Origin: CAYZMS01 sp964479625
GTDB lineage: Bacteria > Bacteroidota > Bacteroidia > Chitinophagales > Saprospiraceae
Direction: 5' to 3'
DNA length: 64,000 nt
NCBI GenBank assembly: GCA_964479625.1
Contig: CAYZMS010000020.1
Span: forward strand, 16,463 to 80,462
Below the pieces are notes generated by a model. That model worked only from the letters and a program-made list of their open reading frames with translations. It was not told the origin of the DNA and searched no databases. How positions within the stretch are numbered: position 1 is the first letter of the stretch; every line of letters starts with the position of its first letter. Below, piece after piece: positions 7,842 to 16,155 of the stretch. Position numbers and translations under genes: made by a program.

Positions 7842-8996
7842 TCAAGTCAGCCATGACCGAAAATAATCTTCATCCTCCAACTCCACAGCCGCTTTAGTTA
7901 ATTGGAGGGGTCGAAAGGTATCGACCATTACTGCCAGCTCTTTCGTTTCTTTTGCGCCAATTGATTTTTCCACTGTTCCGGGGTGGGGACCATGTGGGAT
8001 GCCACCGGGGTGGAGGGTCAACATTCCGCGCTCGACATGCTTGCGGGACATAAAATCACCATCCACATAATAAAGGACCTCGTCACTGTCGATATTGCTG
8101 TGATTATAGGGTGCCGGAATGGCAAGGGGGTGGTAATCATAGAGGCGGGGTACAAATGAACAGATCACAAACCCCTTGCCGGCAAAGGTCTGATGAACGG
8201 GCGGCGGTTGATGAATCCGGCCCGTGATGGGTTCAAACTCATGGATCGAAAAAGCAAAAGGATAGACATAGCCATCCCAACCCACCAGATCGAAAGGGTG
8301 ATTGCGGTAATGGTAAGGGGAAAGCCGGTCTTGCTTTTTAATGAAAAACTGAAAGTCCCCCTGTTGGTCAATGGTTTCGAGATCCTGGGGTTTTCGAAGG
8401 TCTCGTTCGCAAAAAGGAGCATGCTCTAAGAGTTGCCCAAAATCATTACGATAGCGTTTGGGGGGAACGACCGGACTGTGGCTTTCCACAATAAGCAGGC
8501 GATTGCTTTGTTTTTCGAATTCGATCTGGTAGATCGTACCTCGGGGAACGACCAGGTAATCGCCGGGTCCAAAGGGTAATTTACCATATGGACTTATTAG
8601 TACTCCTTCTCCTTCATGGATGAAAATAACTTCATCGGCATCAGCGTTTTTAAAAAAAGAATTGCCTGTACCTGATGATGGTGCAGCCAAAATGATTTTT
8701 AGGTCCTGATTGACTAGAATAGGGGTCCGGCTTTCGAGATAGGTATCCGCAAACCCCAGTTGGAAGCCCTTTAGGCTTCGGTGCTTCAATTGACGATCAA
8801 AAACAACCTCTGGCTCCAAGTTTTTCGGTGCACCCACCTGAACGATCTGGGTAGGTGGGTTAAGATGGTACAAAAGCGAACTGCGGTCGCTGAACCCCTC
8901 TGTCGAAAAAAGTTCTTCATGAAAAAGATCCCCGTTCTCTTTTCGAAATTGTGTGTGGCGCTTTTTAGGGATGCGCCCTAAGGTATAATAATGCAT
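7842..8996 (-). CDS. hmgA: homogentisate 1,2-dioxygenase
   Basis: A 384-residue cupin-fold Fe(II) ring-cleaving enzyme that turns homogentisate into maleylacetoacetate. It is the compact version of the family found in Bacteroidota, shorter than the roughly 440-residue proteobacterial and animal enzymes. Expected iron ligands are His299 (PYNHSN), Glu306 (DEVLYY) and His335 (GGIPHGPHPG). An earlier cupin motif reads ADEVIFIHEGEGVL and FGPGDYLVVPRGTIY. The next enzymes of the pathway (maleylacetoacetate isomerase, fumarylacetoacetase) are not in the window. Its start is 18 bp from the MscS-type channel gene upstream, which implies cotranscription. Confidence 0.96.
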   Translation of the reverse strand: MHYYTLGRIPKKRHTQFRKENGDLFHEELFSTEGFSDRSSLLYHLNPPTQIVQVGAPKNLEPEVVFDRQLKHRSLKGFQLGFADTYLESRTPILVNQDLKIILAAPSSGTGNSFFKNADADEVIFIHEGEGVLISPYGKLPFGPGDYLVVPRGTIYQIEFEKQSNRLLIVESHSPVVPPKRYRNDFGQLLEHAPFCERDLRKPQDLETIDQQGDFQFFIKKQDRLSPYHYRNHPFDLVGWDGYVYPFAFSIHEFEPITGRIHQPPPVHQTFAGKGFVICSFVPRLYDYHPLAIPAPYNHSNIDSDEVLYYVDGDFMSRKHVERGMLTLHPGGIPHGPHPGTVEKSIGAKETKELAVMVDTFRPLQLTKAAVELEDEDYFRSWLT

Positions 8997-9014
8997 TTGG
9001 TAAGAATTACGTCT

Positions 9015-11495
9015 TTATTCCCCGGGCATATGGGGAGGTTCTTTGAGCTGGCCGGTCTCCTCCCGGGTTTCGGCCGCAAGGATCCGGGAGTCGCCATCCT
9101 TCATTCTAATGGTAATATCGCGTTTTGGTAACGGAATTTCAATGCCTTCCTGCTGAAGCTGTTCATATATATTGTTCAGCACCTCACTTTGCAAGCCCAG
9201 CCAGCCCTCGTTTTTACTCCAAAATAGTACGCGGAAGACAACCGAACTGTCGGCAAGTTTCGAAACCAGGATCATGGGTTCCGGATCTGGTAAAATCTCC
9301 TGGTGTTCACTAAGTGCTTTTTTGATAATATCTTTAACAGCTTGGGTCGGGGTGCCGTAAGCCACCCCGATTAGAAGTTCAATTCGGCGTTTGGAATCGG
9401 AAAGGGTCCAATTGATCAGATGCTGTGCGAGCAGGTCCCCATTGGGAACGATGACCTCTGCACCTTCAAATGTAGTGATGCGGCTGGCCCGGATACCGAT
9501 CTCCTTTACGGTACCTGTGCGGGTCCCGACTTCTATGATATCGCCAACTTTCAGCGGTTGTTCAAAGGCCAGTATAATGCCGGAGACCAGGTTGTTGACG
9601 ATTGTTTGCAAACCAAAACCTATGCCAACGCTTAAGGCTCCCAGAACGATTGCCAATTGATCCAGGGGAATACCGGCAGCACTTACAGCTACCAGAAACC
9701 CTATGGAAAAGATCCCGATTCGAATAAGCAGTAGATAATTGCTCCAGCGGGATTGCTTCTTCGGCCCTGAATGTGACCCGAATAAAAAAGTGACCAACTG
9801 AGTGATAATACTGGTAAACCATAGTACCAGTATGAATATCAGAATACTGAGGTAGTTGAATTCAATTTCCCCGAGGTTGCGTTGTTTGGTAAAGAATTGG
9901 GAAAGGTCGTTGTAAACAATATCATAAAGGATGAGATTTTTTAGCAAGATCATCAACCAAATAGCCATTCCTATGATCTGCAGACCGCCCCGTAAGCGTT
10001 TGTCGATATTGTAGTACTTCAGCCAGGAGCCGAAACTGGTCTCTTTGCTAGAGGCTTCCCGCTGGAGGTAAAAGGCTTCCAGGATAATATCAATGAAGGT
10101 AGCAATGGAAACGGCGAAGACCATGCCGTAAAGGCCAGTAGTATTAAAGATCTTGGCCAGTGAAAATCGTCCGGTCAGGTTAAAGATCAGGGCCAACCCA
10201 CAAAGGACAAGGGCAATAGTGAAAACTGTTTTCACCCATTTTTTGCTTTGAAAAGGAAGTGATTGGACATAATTGCGCAACCTCCAGGCGGTGAGCATAC
10301 CCCCAACTTCCAACCCCAGGGCTAACCATCGCTCTGTGAAGGTAGGATAGAACAAGAGGTTGCTTAGCGTTTGGGCCAGGATCAAGCCAAACAGCAAAAG
10401 AAAATACCGTTTACTTGGCGCAGGCCAGTGCCGGCGGATAATGAAGAACAGGGCAACGAACAGGATCAACCATAATAATTCGGTATAAACCACTGGCATG
10501 GATCGATACAGGAAGGGGGCAATAGTTCCTCCGACCAAAAGAGCGGAGAGGAAAGTATGACCGGGCACATATTTTATGGGGTTAAGAATGCGCTCCACCT
10601 CCTCCGGTTTCCGCTTTCGAATTTTTCTCAGGCTTCTGCGGGTCCAAAAGAAAAATCCAAGGATAATGAGGATATTAAAAAAGCGGATCGTTCCGTCTGT
10701 AGATAGAAAATATTGTAAGACCTGACTAATTCCATGCAGAGAAGCTGGAATAACAGGTTCCATCCCCGGCAGATCATAAGCTCCTACCTGGGTGGCGAGC
10801 AGGGGTTGGTATTCTCTTCCAATGATTTGCTTTGGAAAGGCATCCTTGGCTTCGTTTAAGGACTCCAGGCCCCGCTCGCATCGAAGGGTTTGGGCTTCAA
10901 TGTTTGTGGATACCAGGGTAAGGCCGAGGAGCTCCTGATAGGCTTTATTTCCCAGCCCCTGCCAATCATTCTTCAATTTGTTGTATTCCTGTTCGAACAT
11001 GGCCTGCAACTCAGGCTTTCTGGGAAGGGCGTCTACCCGCAAGCTGTCATTAATAAGCTGGTTAAGTTGTCGCATCGATCGCTTGATCCCATTGTTATAG
11101 GAACGGACCTCCTCACCGCTTTCGGTCAGCTCTCGATCGATTTGGGTTAAAACCAATTCCAGGGTGTTCAGGGTGGTCCAACTTAGCTTGACTCCTTCAG
11201 CCTCCAGGATCTTTACCGCTGCATCCAGGTCACGTTGTACAGCATCCAGTTGTTCTTGGGAGAGTATGTTCGGACCCCGCTCCAATTCGTTTTCGAGGCT
11301 GCGCATTTCTGCCCGGGCCAGGGTGATGAGGTCAATTTGATCAAGAATGTTAGTGTCCACCCCTGGCCTGGGCATCGGCCGAACGGTAGGTCGACTTGGA
11401 ATAGAATCCTGGTTTTCAACCTGGGCAAAGGATAGTTGGAGGCACATCCCCATAAGCCCGGCAAGGCAGATGAATTGCTGTAGGTGAACGTTCAT
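9015..11495 (-). CDS. large MscS-family mechanosensitive channel
   Basis: An 826-residue inner-membrane channel expected to open under membrane tension and release solutes. Start chosen at ATG 11495, which gives a clean signal peptide (MNVHLQQFICLAG ... LSFA); an ATG at 11522 would add nine residues. A periplasmic, coiled-coil-prone region (about 20-270) is followed by roughly ten membrane segments. The MscS pore and beta domain come next: GALSVGIGFGLQTIVNNLVSG, FEQPLKVGDIIEVG, GTVKEIGIRASRITTFEGAEV, VPNGDLLAQHLINWTLSD. This is the MscK/YbdG-like large subclass. It sits between thiolase (53 bp) and hmgA (18 bp), an unexplained position inside a catabolic series. Confidence 0.94.
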   Translation of the reverse strand: MNVHLQQFICLAGLMGMCLQLSFAQVENQDSIPSRPTVRPMPRPGVDTNILDQIDLITLARAEMRSLENELERGPNILSQEQLDAVQRDLDAAVKILEAEGVKLSWTTLNTLELVLTQIDRELTESGEEVRSYNNGIKRSMRQLNQLINDSLRVDALPRKPELQAMFEQEYNKLKNDWQGLGNKAYQELLGLTLVSTNIEAQTLRCERGLESLNEAKDAFPKQIIGREYQPLLATQVGAYDLPGMEPVIPASLHGISQVLQYFLSTDGTIRFFNILIILGFFFWTRRSLRKIRKRKPEEVERILNPIKYVPGHTFLSALLVGGTIAPFLYRSMPVVYTELLWLILFVALFFIIRRHWPAPSKRYFLLLFGLILAQTLSNLLFYPTFTERWLALGLEVGGMLTAWRLRNYVQSLPFQSKKWVKTVFTIALVLCGLALIFNLTGRFSLAKIFNTTGLYGMVFAVSIATFIDIILEAFYLQREASSKETSFGSWLKYYNIDKRLRGGLQIIGMAIWLMILLKNLILYDIVYNDLSQFFTKQRNLGEIEFNYLSILIFILVLWFTSIITQLVTFLFGSHSGPKKQSRWSNYLLLIRIGIFSIGFLVAVSAAGIPLDQLAIVLGALSVGIGFGLQTIVNNLVSGIILAFEQPLKVGDIIEVGTRTGTVKEIGIRASRITTFEGAEVIVPNGDLLAQHLINWTLSDSKRRIELLIGVAYGTPTQAVKDIIKKALSEHQEILPDPEPMILVSKLADSSVVFRVLFWSKNEGWLGLQSEVLNNIYEQLQQEGIEIPLPKRDITIRMKDGDSRILAAETREETGQLKEPPHMPGE

Positions 11496-11548
11496 GTTAT
11501 TCCATTTGGTTTCGCCACTCAAGATAAAGAAGTGTTTTAACTTCCTGC

Positions 11549-12763
11549 CTACACCCGTTCAAGAATCGTGGCATAGCCTTGTCCAACGCCCACACACATG
11601 GTTACCAGGGCATATTTTTTTTGCTTTTCCTGTAATTCAATAGAGGCGGTTTGCAGAATTCTCGCTCCGGTAACGCCCAGGGGGTGTCCAATGGCGATAG
11701 CTCCTCCGTTCGGATTTATCCGGGGGTCGTCGTCTGCCAATCCCAGGCTTCTGGTGCAGGCAAGTACCTGCGCTGCAAAGGCTTCGTTGATCTCGATAAG
11801 GTCCATATCATTTAAAGATAATTTGGCTTTTTGAAGGGCCATTTGGGAGGCTAATACGGGGCCGATCCCCATGATACGGGGCTCCACTCCTACAACAGCG
11901 GAGGCAAGGATGCGGGCCTTGGGTTCCAACCCGTAGCGATGCACGCCTTGTTCTGAGGCGATCAACATGGCGACGGCCCCGTCATTTAGTCCGGAGGCAT
12001 TTCCGGCGGTGACGGTACCTCCCTGGTCGGCTGTTTTAAAGGCGGGCCGTAATTTGGACAATATCTCCAGGGTGGTTTGGGGTTTGATGAATTCATCCTG
12101 CTCAAAAAGGACGGGATCTGCTTTTCGTTGTGGGATTGGAACAGGAACGATCTCCCTGGCCAGCCTTCCCGTGGTTTGCGCCCGGCCAGCCTTTGTTTGG
12201 GACCAGAGTGCAAATCGATCCTGGTCTTCCCGGCTGATATTGTATTTTTCCACCAGGTTCTCTGCAGTTTGCCCCATACTATCCGTACCATAAACGGCTT
12301 CCAACTTCGGGTTGATAAACCGCCAGCCGAAACTGGAGTCGTACATTTGGGCGTCCCGTCCGAAAGGTTTGGATACTTTCGAAATAACCCAAGGGCCACG
12401 AGTCATGTGTTCGACTCCCCCAACAATGAAAAGGTCTCCATCTCCCGTTTTGATCGCCCGATTTGCATGTATGGCGGCCGACATGCTTGAGGAACAAAGC
12501 CGGTTGATGGTTTCACCCGGGACGGAATGGGGCAGCCCGGCCAGCAAAAGGGCCATGCGGGCAATATTCCGATTATCTTCTCCGGCTTGATTGGCGCAAC
12601 CCAAGATCACATCGTCGTATCTATCCGCCGGGATGCCGGGGTATTTTTCTACCAGTTTTTTGATCGGCAGTGCTGCCAGGTCATCCGTCCGAATAGGAGA
12701 AAGCGTTCCGGTAAACTTACCTATTGGTGTTCGTACTGCATTTATAATAAAACTGTCTTGCAT
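11549..12763 (-). CDS. acetyl-CoA acyltransferase (3-oxoadipyl-CoA thiolase-like)
   Basis: A 404-residue thiolase that cleaves a 3-oxoacyl-CoA with CoA, or runs in reverse. All active-site elements are present: nucleophile Cys90 (NRLCSSSMSA), His360 (GHPLGVTGAR) and Cys390 (CVGVGQG). The loop around residues 140-165 (DSSFGWRFINPKLEAVYGTD, then SMGQTAENL) is characteristic of the PcaF/PaaJ subgroup that releases succinyl-CoA and acetyl-CoA from 3-oxoadipyl-CoA at the end of aromatic degradation. Substrate is inferred from that similarity. It is the first gene of the minus-strand series running down to 4859. Confidence 0.93.
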   Translation of the reverse strand: MQDSFIINAVRTPIGKFTGTLSPIRTDDLAALPIKKLVEKYPGIPADRYDDVILGCANQAGEDNRNIARMALLLAGLPHSVPGETINRLCSSSMSAAIHANRAIKTGDGDLFIVGGVEHMTRGPWVISKVSKPFGRDAQMYDSSFGWRFINPKLEAVYGTDSMGQTAENLVEKYNISREDQDRFALWSQTKAGRAQTTGRLAREIVPVPIPQRKADPVLFEQDEFIKPQTTLEILSKLRPAFKTADQGGTVTAGNASGLNDGAVAMLIASEQGVHRYGLEPKARILASAVVGVEPRIMGIGPVLASQMALQKAKLSLNDMDLIEINEAFAAQVLACTRSLGLADDDPRINPNGGAIAIGHPLGVTGARILQTASIELQEKQKKYALVTMCVGVGQGYATILERV

Positions 12764-12884
12764 AATTCGGGTTTTTATAGTTGGTTTGAGGCCGTAATTA
12801 CCTGAAAGGTCGGATCAACAAAACTTTAGCATTGAACCTTCCTGGAGGTGACGAAATTATCAATTCAAAACAGAAAACTCTAAC

Positions 12885-13346
12885 ATGAAACAAGTTCAAG
12901 TCCTTTTGTTATCGTTAGTCACTTTATTAATGGTTGCCTGTAATGAGGGGGGAGATAAAGCAGCGGCTCAGGCTGAAGCCCAACAGGCATTGAGGGATGA
13001 GGTTATGGCCATACACGATGAAGTTATGCCCCGAATGGGAGAGATCCATCGCCACAGCCGGGATCTAAACGGTGTAATGGAAACCACCAACGATCTGCCC
13101 GAATCCTTCTACGATGAAGTTGAACTTGCTCTTGAAGAATTAGATGAAGCAGATGAAGAAATGATGGAATGGATGAGTGAATTCGAAGAGCCCCATTTAC
13201 TGCGGGAAAAAGGGGAACCCCACGACGCGATCATGAAGTACCTCGCCAAAGAGAAGGTTCGCATTGAGCAAGTACAGGAAGAAATGAACAGTAGTATTGC
13301 AACAGCAGAACGCCTACTAGAACAGCTTCAGGAACTACAAGAGTAG
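12885..13346 (+). CDS. acidic coiled-coil lipoprotein
   Basis: A 153-residue predicted lipoprotein: signal segment MKQVQVLLLSLVTLLMVAC with the lipidated Cys at residue 19. The mature chain is almost entirely charged helix, with long Glu/Asp/Met-rich stretches (EVMAIHDEVMPRMGEIHRH; EELDEADEEMMEWM) and a closing EQLQELQE. The Met/His/Glu-rich helices could bind metal, which would suit the copper-chaperone-like SCO gene 34 bp downstream, but no defined metal motif exists. Probably cotranscribed with the SCO gene. Family not recognised beyond small Bacteroidota helical lipoproteins. Confidence 0.82.
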   Translation: MKQVQVLLLSLVTLLMVACNEGGDKAAAQAEAQQALRDEVMAIHDEVMPRMGEIHRHSRDLNGVMETTNDLPESFYDEVELALEELDEADEEMMEWMSEFEEPHLLREKGEPHDAIMKYLAKEKVRIEQVQEEMNSSIATAERLLEQLQELQE

Positions 13347-13380
13347 GTATCCATTTCTAAACTTCTAATTTATCTGAGAT

Positions 13381-14010
13381 ATGTCCGTATTTCGAATATT
13401 TGTTTGCCTGCTTTTGGGAGCAATTGCTTTCTCCTGCGGCCTGGAACCCAAGGAGTCTGATACCTTACCCATTCTGGGACGTACGGAAATGATAGATGGG
13501 GATACTCTTTACCACACCATCCCGGATTTTTCCTTTATCAATCAGGATAGTCAGGTCATTAGCGAGGAAACTTTTGCCGGGAAGGCCTATGTGGTCGATT
13601 TTTTCTTTGTTTCCTGCCCAACCATTTGCCCCAAGGTCACGCGGCAAATGCTGCGGATCCATGACCGATTTAAGGAGGAAGAGCGATTACTCCTCCTGGC
13701 CCATTCCATTGATACAAAGCGGGATACCGTAGGGCGACTTAAGGAATATGCAGAAGGGCTGGGAGTTGAAAGCAATAAATGGCATTTTGTTACAGGAGTC
13801 AAAGAGGAGATCTACGAGATCGCCGATGATTACTTTAGCATTGCTATTGAAGACCCTACCGCTCCGGGAGGTTTTGACCATAGCGGCCGGATCATTTTAG
13901 TGGATGAAGAACGCCATATCCGTTCCTATTGTGACGGAACCGACGAAGAAGAGGTGAACCGATTTATGGGGGATATAGAAAAATTACTGGTAGAAATGAA
14001 AGGAGAGTAG
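13381..14010 (+). CDS. SCO1/SenC family copper/thiol protein
   Basis: A 209-residue membrane-anchored lipoprotein (lipobox AFSC, Cys19) with a thioredoxin-like SCO fold. It carries the signature CPTICP (Cys79, Cys83) and the distal conserved His167 in GGFDHSGRIILVD, the three ligands used by SCO proteins to bind copper during assembly of the CuA centre of cytochrome c oxidase. Typical strand FAGKAYVVDFFFVSCPTICP precedes the helix. No cytochrome oxidase genes are nearby, so a general copper-delivery or periplasmic thiol-redox role is equally possible. It follows the acidic lipoprotein by 34 bp. Confidence 0.94.
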   Translation: MSVFRIFVCLLLGAIAFSCGLEPKESDTLPILGRTEMIDGDTLYHTIPDFSFINQDSQVISEETFAGKAYVVDFFFVSCPTICPKVTRQMLRIHDRFKEEERLLLLAHSIDTKRDTVGRLKEYAEGLGVESNKWHFVTGVKEEIYEIADDYFSIAIEDPTAPGGFDHSGRIILVDEERHIRSYCDGTDEEEVNRFMGDIEKLLVEMKGE

Positions 14011-14101
14011 CACTCGGTAAAATTAGTTTTTTGGAAAAAAAGCGGAAAAGCTAATTTCCATAGGGCTTTAGAAAGGAGAAGTCGGCTTTTGAATAAGCCT
14101 T

Positions 14102-15139
14102 CTATTTCCTGATTTTTAATGCTTGCTCCCACTTCCAGGCCGTTTCCATAATATCTTCAATGGTGTATTTGGGTTGCCAGCCCAGAGTGGCCTCCGCTTT
14201 GTCCCGGTTAGCGTAAATGGCGACTACATCGCCTTCCCGCCTCGGTCCAATTGCATAGTTAATGGAGTTACCGGTTACTTTCTCGTAGGCATTGATCGCT
14301 TCCAGGACAGTCACGCCTTCCCCTATGCCCAGGTTAAAAACCTCACATTGGGAGTCATTTTTCCTTTCGATCAAAAATTTTATTGCCCGGGTGTGTGCAT
14401 TGGCCAGGTCCATAATGTGGATATAATCGCGAACACAGCTTCCATCTCTGGTGGGGTAATCGCCACCAAATACCATCATTTTATCACGAGAGCCCACTGC
14501 CGTTTGCATAATAACGGGAACCAGGTGGGTGGAAGGGTGAAGAGGAGCCTCGCCGATCAGACCACTTGGATGCGCGCCCGCCGGGTTAAAGTACCGCAAC
14601 AAAACAACCTGGAAGTTTTTTTCCAGTGGACTGGAAGTTATATCTTGAAGTATTTGTTCTCCCATTTGCTTGGTACGGGCATAGGGGGATTCAGCCTCTT
14701 TGAAAGGAGTTTCTTCAGTAACAGGGAGATCTGTGGCATTGCCGTAAACCGAACAGGAAGAAGAAAAAATTAAATGGGGGACCTTAAAATCCTGCATACA
14801 GCGTATCACATTTAACAAGCTGAGTAGGTTGTTATGAAAGTACTTCAATGGCTGATCAACAGATTCTCCTACCAGGATGTGGGCGGCAAAGTGAATGACC
14901 CCAGACAGGTCCGGGTTGTTTTTGAATACTTCTTGTACGGCTTTAAGATCGGTCAGGTCAACAGGATAGTTTTGGATGGTCTTGCCGGTGATCTGTCGAA
15001 CACCCTCCAGCGCTTCGGGGCGACTGTTGCTGAAGTTGTCGATCGAAACAACTTCAAAACCGTTTTGGATCAGATCAACCAGACTGTGACTGCCTATATA
15101 TCCGGCACCTCCTGTAACGAGTATCTTTTTTGATCCCAT
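14102..15139 (-). CDS. galE: UDP-glucose 4-epimerase
   Basis: A 345-residue NAD-dependent short-chain dehydrogenase/reductase interconverting UDP-glucose and UDP-galactose. The nucleotide motif GGAGYIGSH is at residues 10-18. The catalytic Tyr153 and Lys157 occur in SPYARTKQMGEQ, with the Ser element FSSSCSVYG near 125-133. Substrate-side motifs RYFNPAGAHPSGLIGE, GDYPTRDGSCVRDYIH and NLGIGEGVTVLE match GalE closely. It is a single gene, divergent from cysQ and convergent with the SCO gene. It supplies UDP-galactose for cell-surface polysaccharide or galactose use. Confidence 0.96.
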   Translation of the reverse strand: MGSKKILVTGGAGYIGSHSLVDLIQNGFEVVSIDNFSNSRPEALEGVRQITGKTIQNYPVDLTDLKAVQEVFKNNPDLSGVIHFAAHILVGESVDQPLKYFHNNLLSLLNVIRCMQDFKVPHLIFSSSCSVYGNATDLPVTEETPFKEAESPYARTKQMGEQILQDITSSPLEKNFQVVLLRYFNPAGAHPSGLIGEAPLHPSTHLVPVIMQTAVGSRDKMMVFGGDYPTRDGSCVRDYIHIMDLANAHTRAIKFLIERKNDSQCEVFNLGIGEGVTVLEAINAYEKVTGNSINYAIGPRREGDVVAIYANRDKAEATLGWQPKYTIEDIMETAWKWEQALKIRK

Positions 15140-15240
15140 GATCTGTTTTGTTAATAATAAGAGCCTGGTTTTTGCAAGAGCCAGTCAAAATCTAAAACTC
15201 CTCAAACTTCTCCTTATTTTGCGCCCAAAATAGATAACCC

Positions 15241-16026
15241 ATGGAATATATCAAATTAGCCCCTTTAGTAAATGCTATCGCCCGAAAGGCAGGTGCAGTG
15301 ATCATGAATATTTATCAAAACGAGGCAGACTTCCAGGTAGAAGCTAAGGGAGATGATTCCCCTCTCACCCGGGCAGACAGAGAGGCAAATGCGCTGATTT
15401 GCAGGGAATTGGAAAAGCTACCCCGGCAGTTTCCCATTATTTCGGAAGAAAACAAGGAAATTCCCTATGAAATACGCAAAGGATTTTCAGAACACTGGTT
15501 GATAGACCCCCTTGACGGGACCAAAGAATTTATTAAGCGCAATGGAGAGTTTACGGTTAATATTGCATTAGTAAAAGATCAGGAGCTGCAAATGGGAGTG
15601 GTGTATGCCCCCGTATTAGAGGAACTGTACTGGGCCGTACGAGGAGAAGGTGCCTGGTTGGAAAAGGGAGGAAATAAACAAAAACTGGAAGCAGCTCCCT
15701 TTCGAATGACGGATACCGGTTTGGGAGTGGTTTGCTCCCGTTCTCACCTCAATGAAGAGACCCAGGCATTTATCAATGGCTTACAAGAACCGGAGAAGGT
15801 GCAGCAAGGCAGTTCCCTAAAGTTTTTGGTGCTGGCTCGAGGCCGCGCTCAACTGTACCCCCGCCTTGCCCCCACCATGGAATGGGATACCGGAGCGGCT
15901 CAAATGATCTTGGAAGAAGCTGGTGGAAAAGTTATCAACCAGGAAAACGGAGCACCTTTACGATACAATAAGGAGCACCTTCGGAATCCGCACTTTATAG
16001 CCTATGGGAAAGTCCTGGAAGGATAG
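15241..16026 (+). CDS. cysQ: 3'(2'),5'-bisphosphate nucleotidase CysQ
   Basis: A 261-residue Mg-dependent phosphatase of the inositol-monophosphatase superfamily that removes the 3'-phosphate of PAP, a by-product of sulfate assimilation. Metal-binding motifs in order are DDSPLTRADREA (about 38-49), ISEEN (near 79), WLIDPLDGTKEF (about 88-99) and EWDTGAAQMILEEAGG (near 213). The sequence NGEFTVNIALV is typical of CysQ rather than inositol phosphatases. It is divergent from galE across 101 bp. No sulfate-assimilation genes adjoin it here. Confidence 0.94.
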   Translation: MEYIKLAPLVNAIARKAGAVIMNIYQNEADFQVEAKGDDSPLTRADREANALICRELEKLPRQFPIISEENKEIPYEIRKGFSEHWLIDPLDGTKEFIKRNGEFTVNIALVKDQELQMGVVYAPVLEELYWAVRGEGAWLEKGGNKQKLEAAPFRMTDTGLGVVCSRSHLNEETQAFINGLQEPEKVQQGSSLKFLVLARGRAQLYPRLAPTMEWDTGAAQMILEEAGGKVINQENGAPLRYNKEHLRNPHFIAYGKVLEG

Positions 16027-16046
16027 GTCTTTTATTTGAAATTGAA

Positions 16047-16054
16047 TACCTTTG
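16047..16054 (+). promoter_or_regulatory. candidate -7 element TACCTTTG before the repeat-protein gene
   Basis: TACCTTTG is an exact match to the Bacteroidota sigma-ABfrA -7 consensus TAnnTTTG, and it would give a leader of about 95 nt to the start at 16156. No good TTTG box lies 19 bp upstream, so support is partial. Confidence 0.3.
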
Positions 16055-16155
16055 AGTTGATATTCCGTATTCTTCTACTGTATCCTCGTTTTGCCCTCCC
16101 GGCCCCAGGGCGTGCCGGATGATCGCTATAATCTCAAACCGATTAAATAAATCAC

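Noticed and set aside
14042..14103. Imperfect inverted repeats between the SCO gene and galE (AAATTAG/CTAATTT; AGAAG...CTTCT)
   Set aside because: Stems are interrupted and lack a T-run; a convergent terminator is possible but not supported well enough to list.
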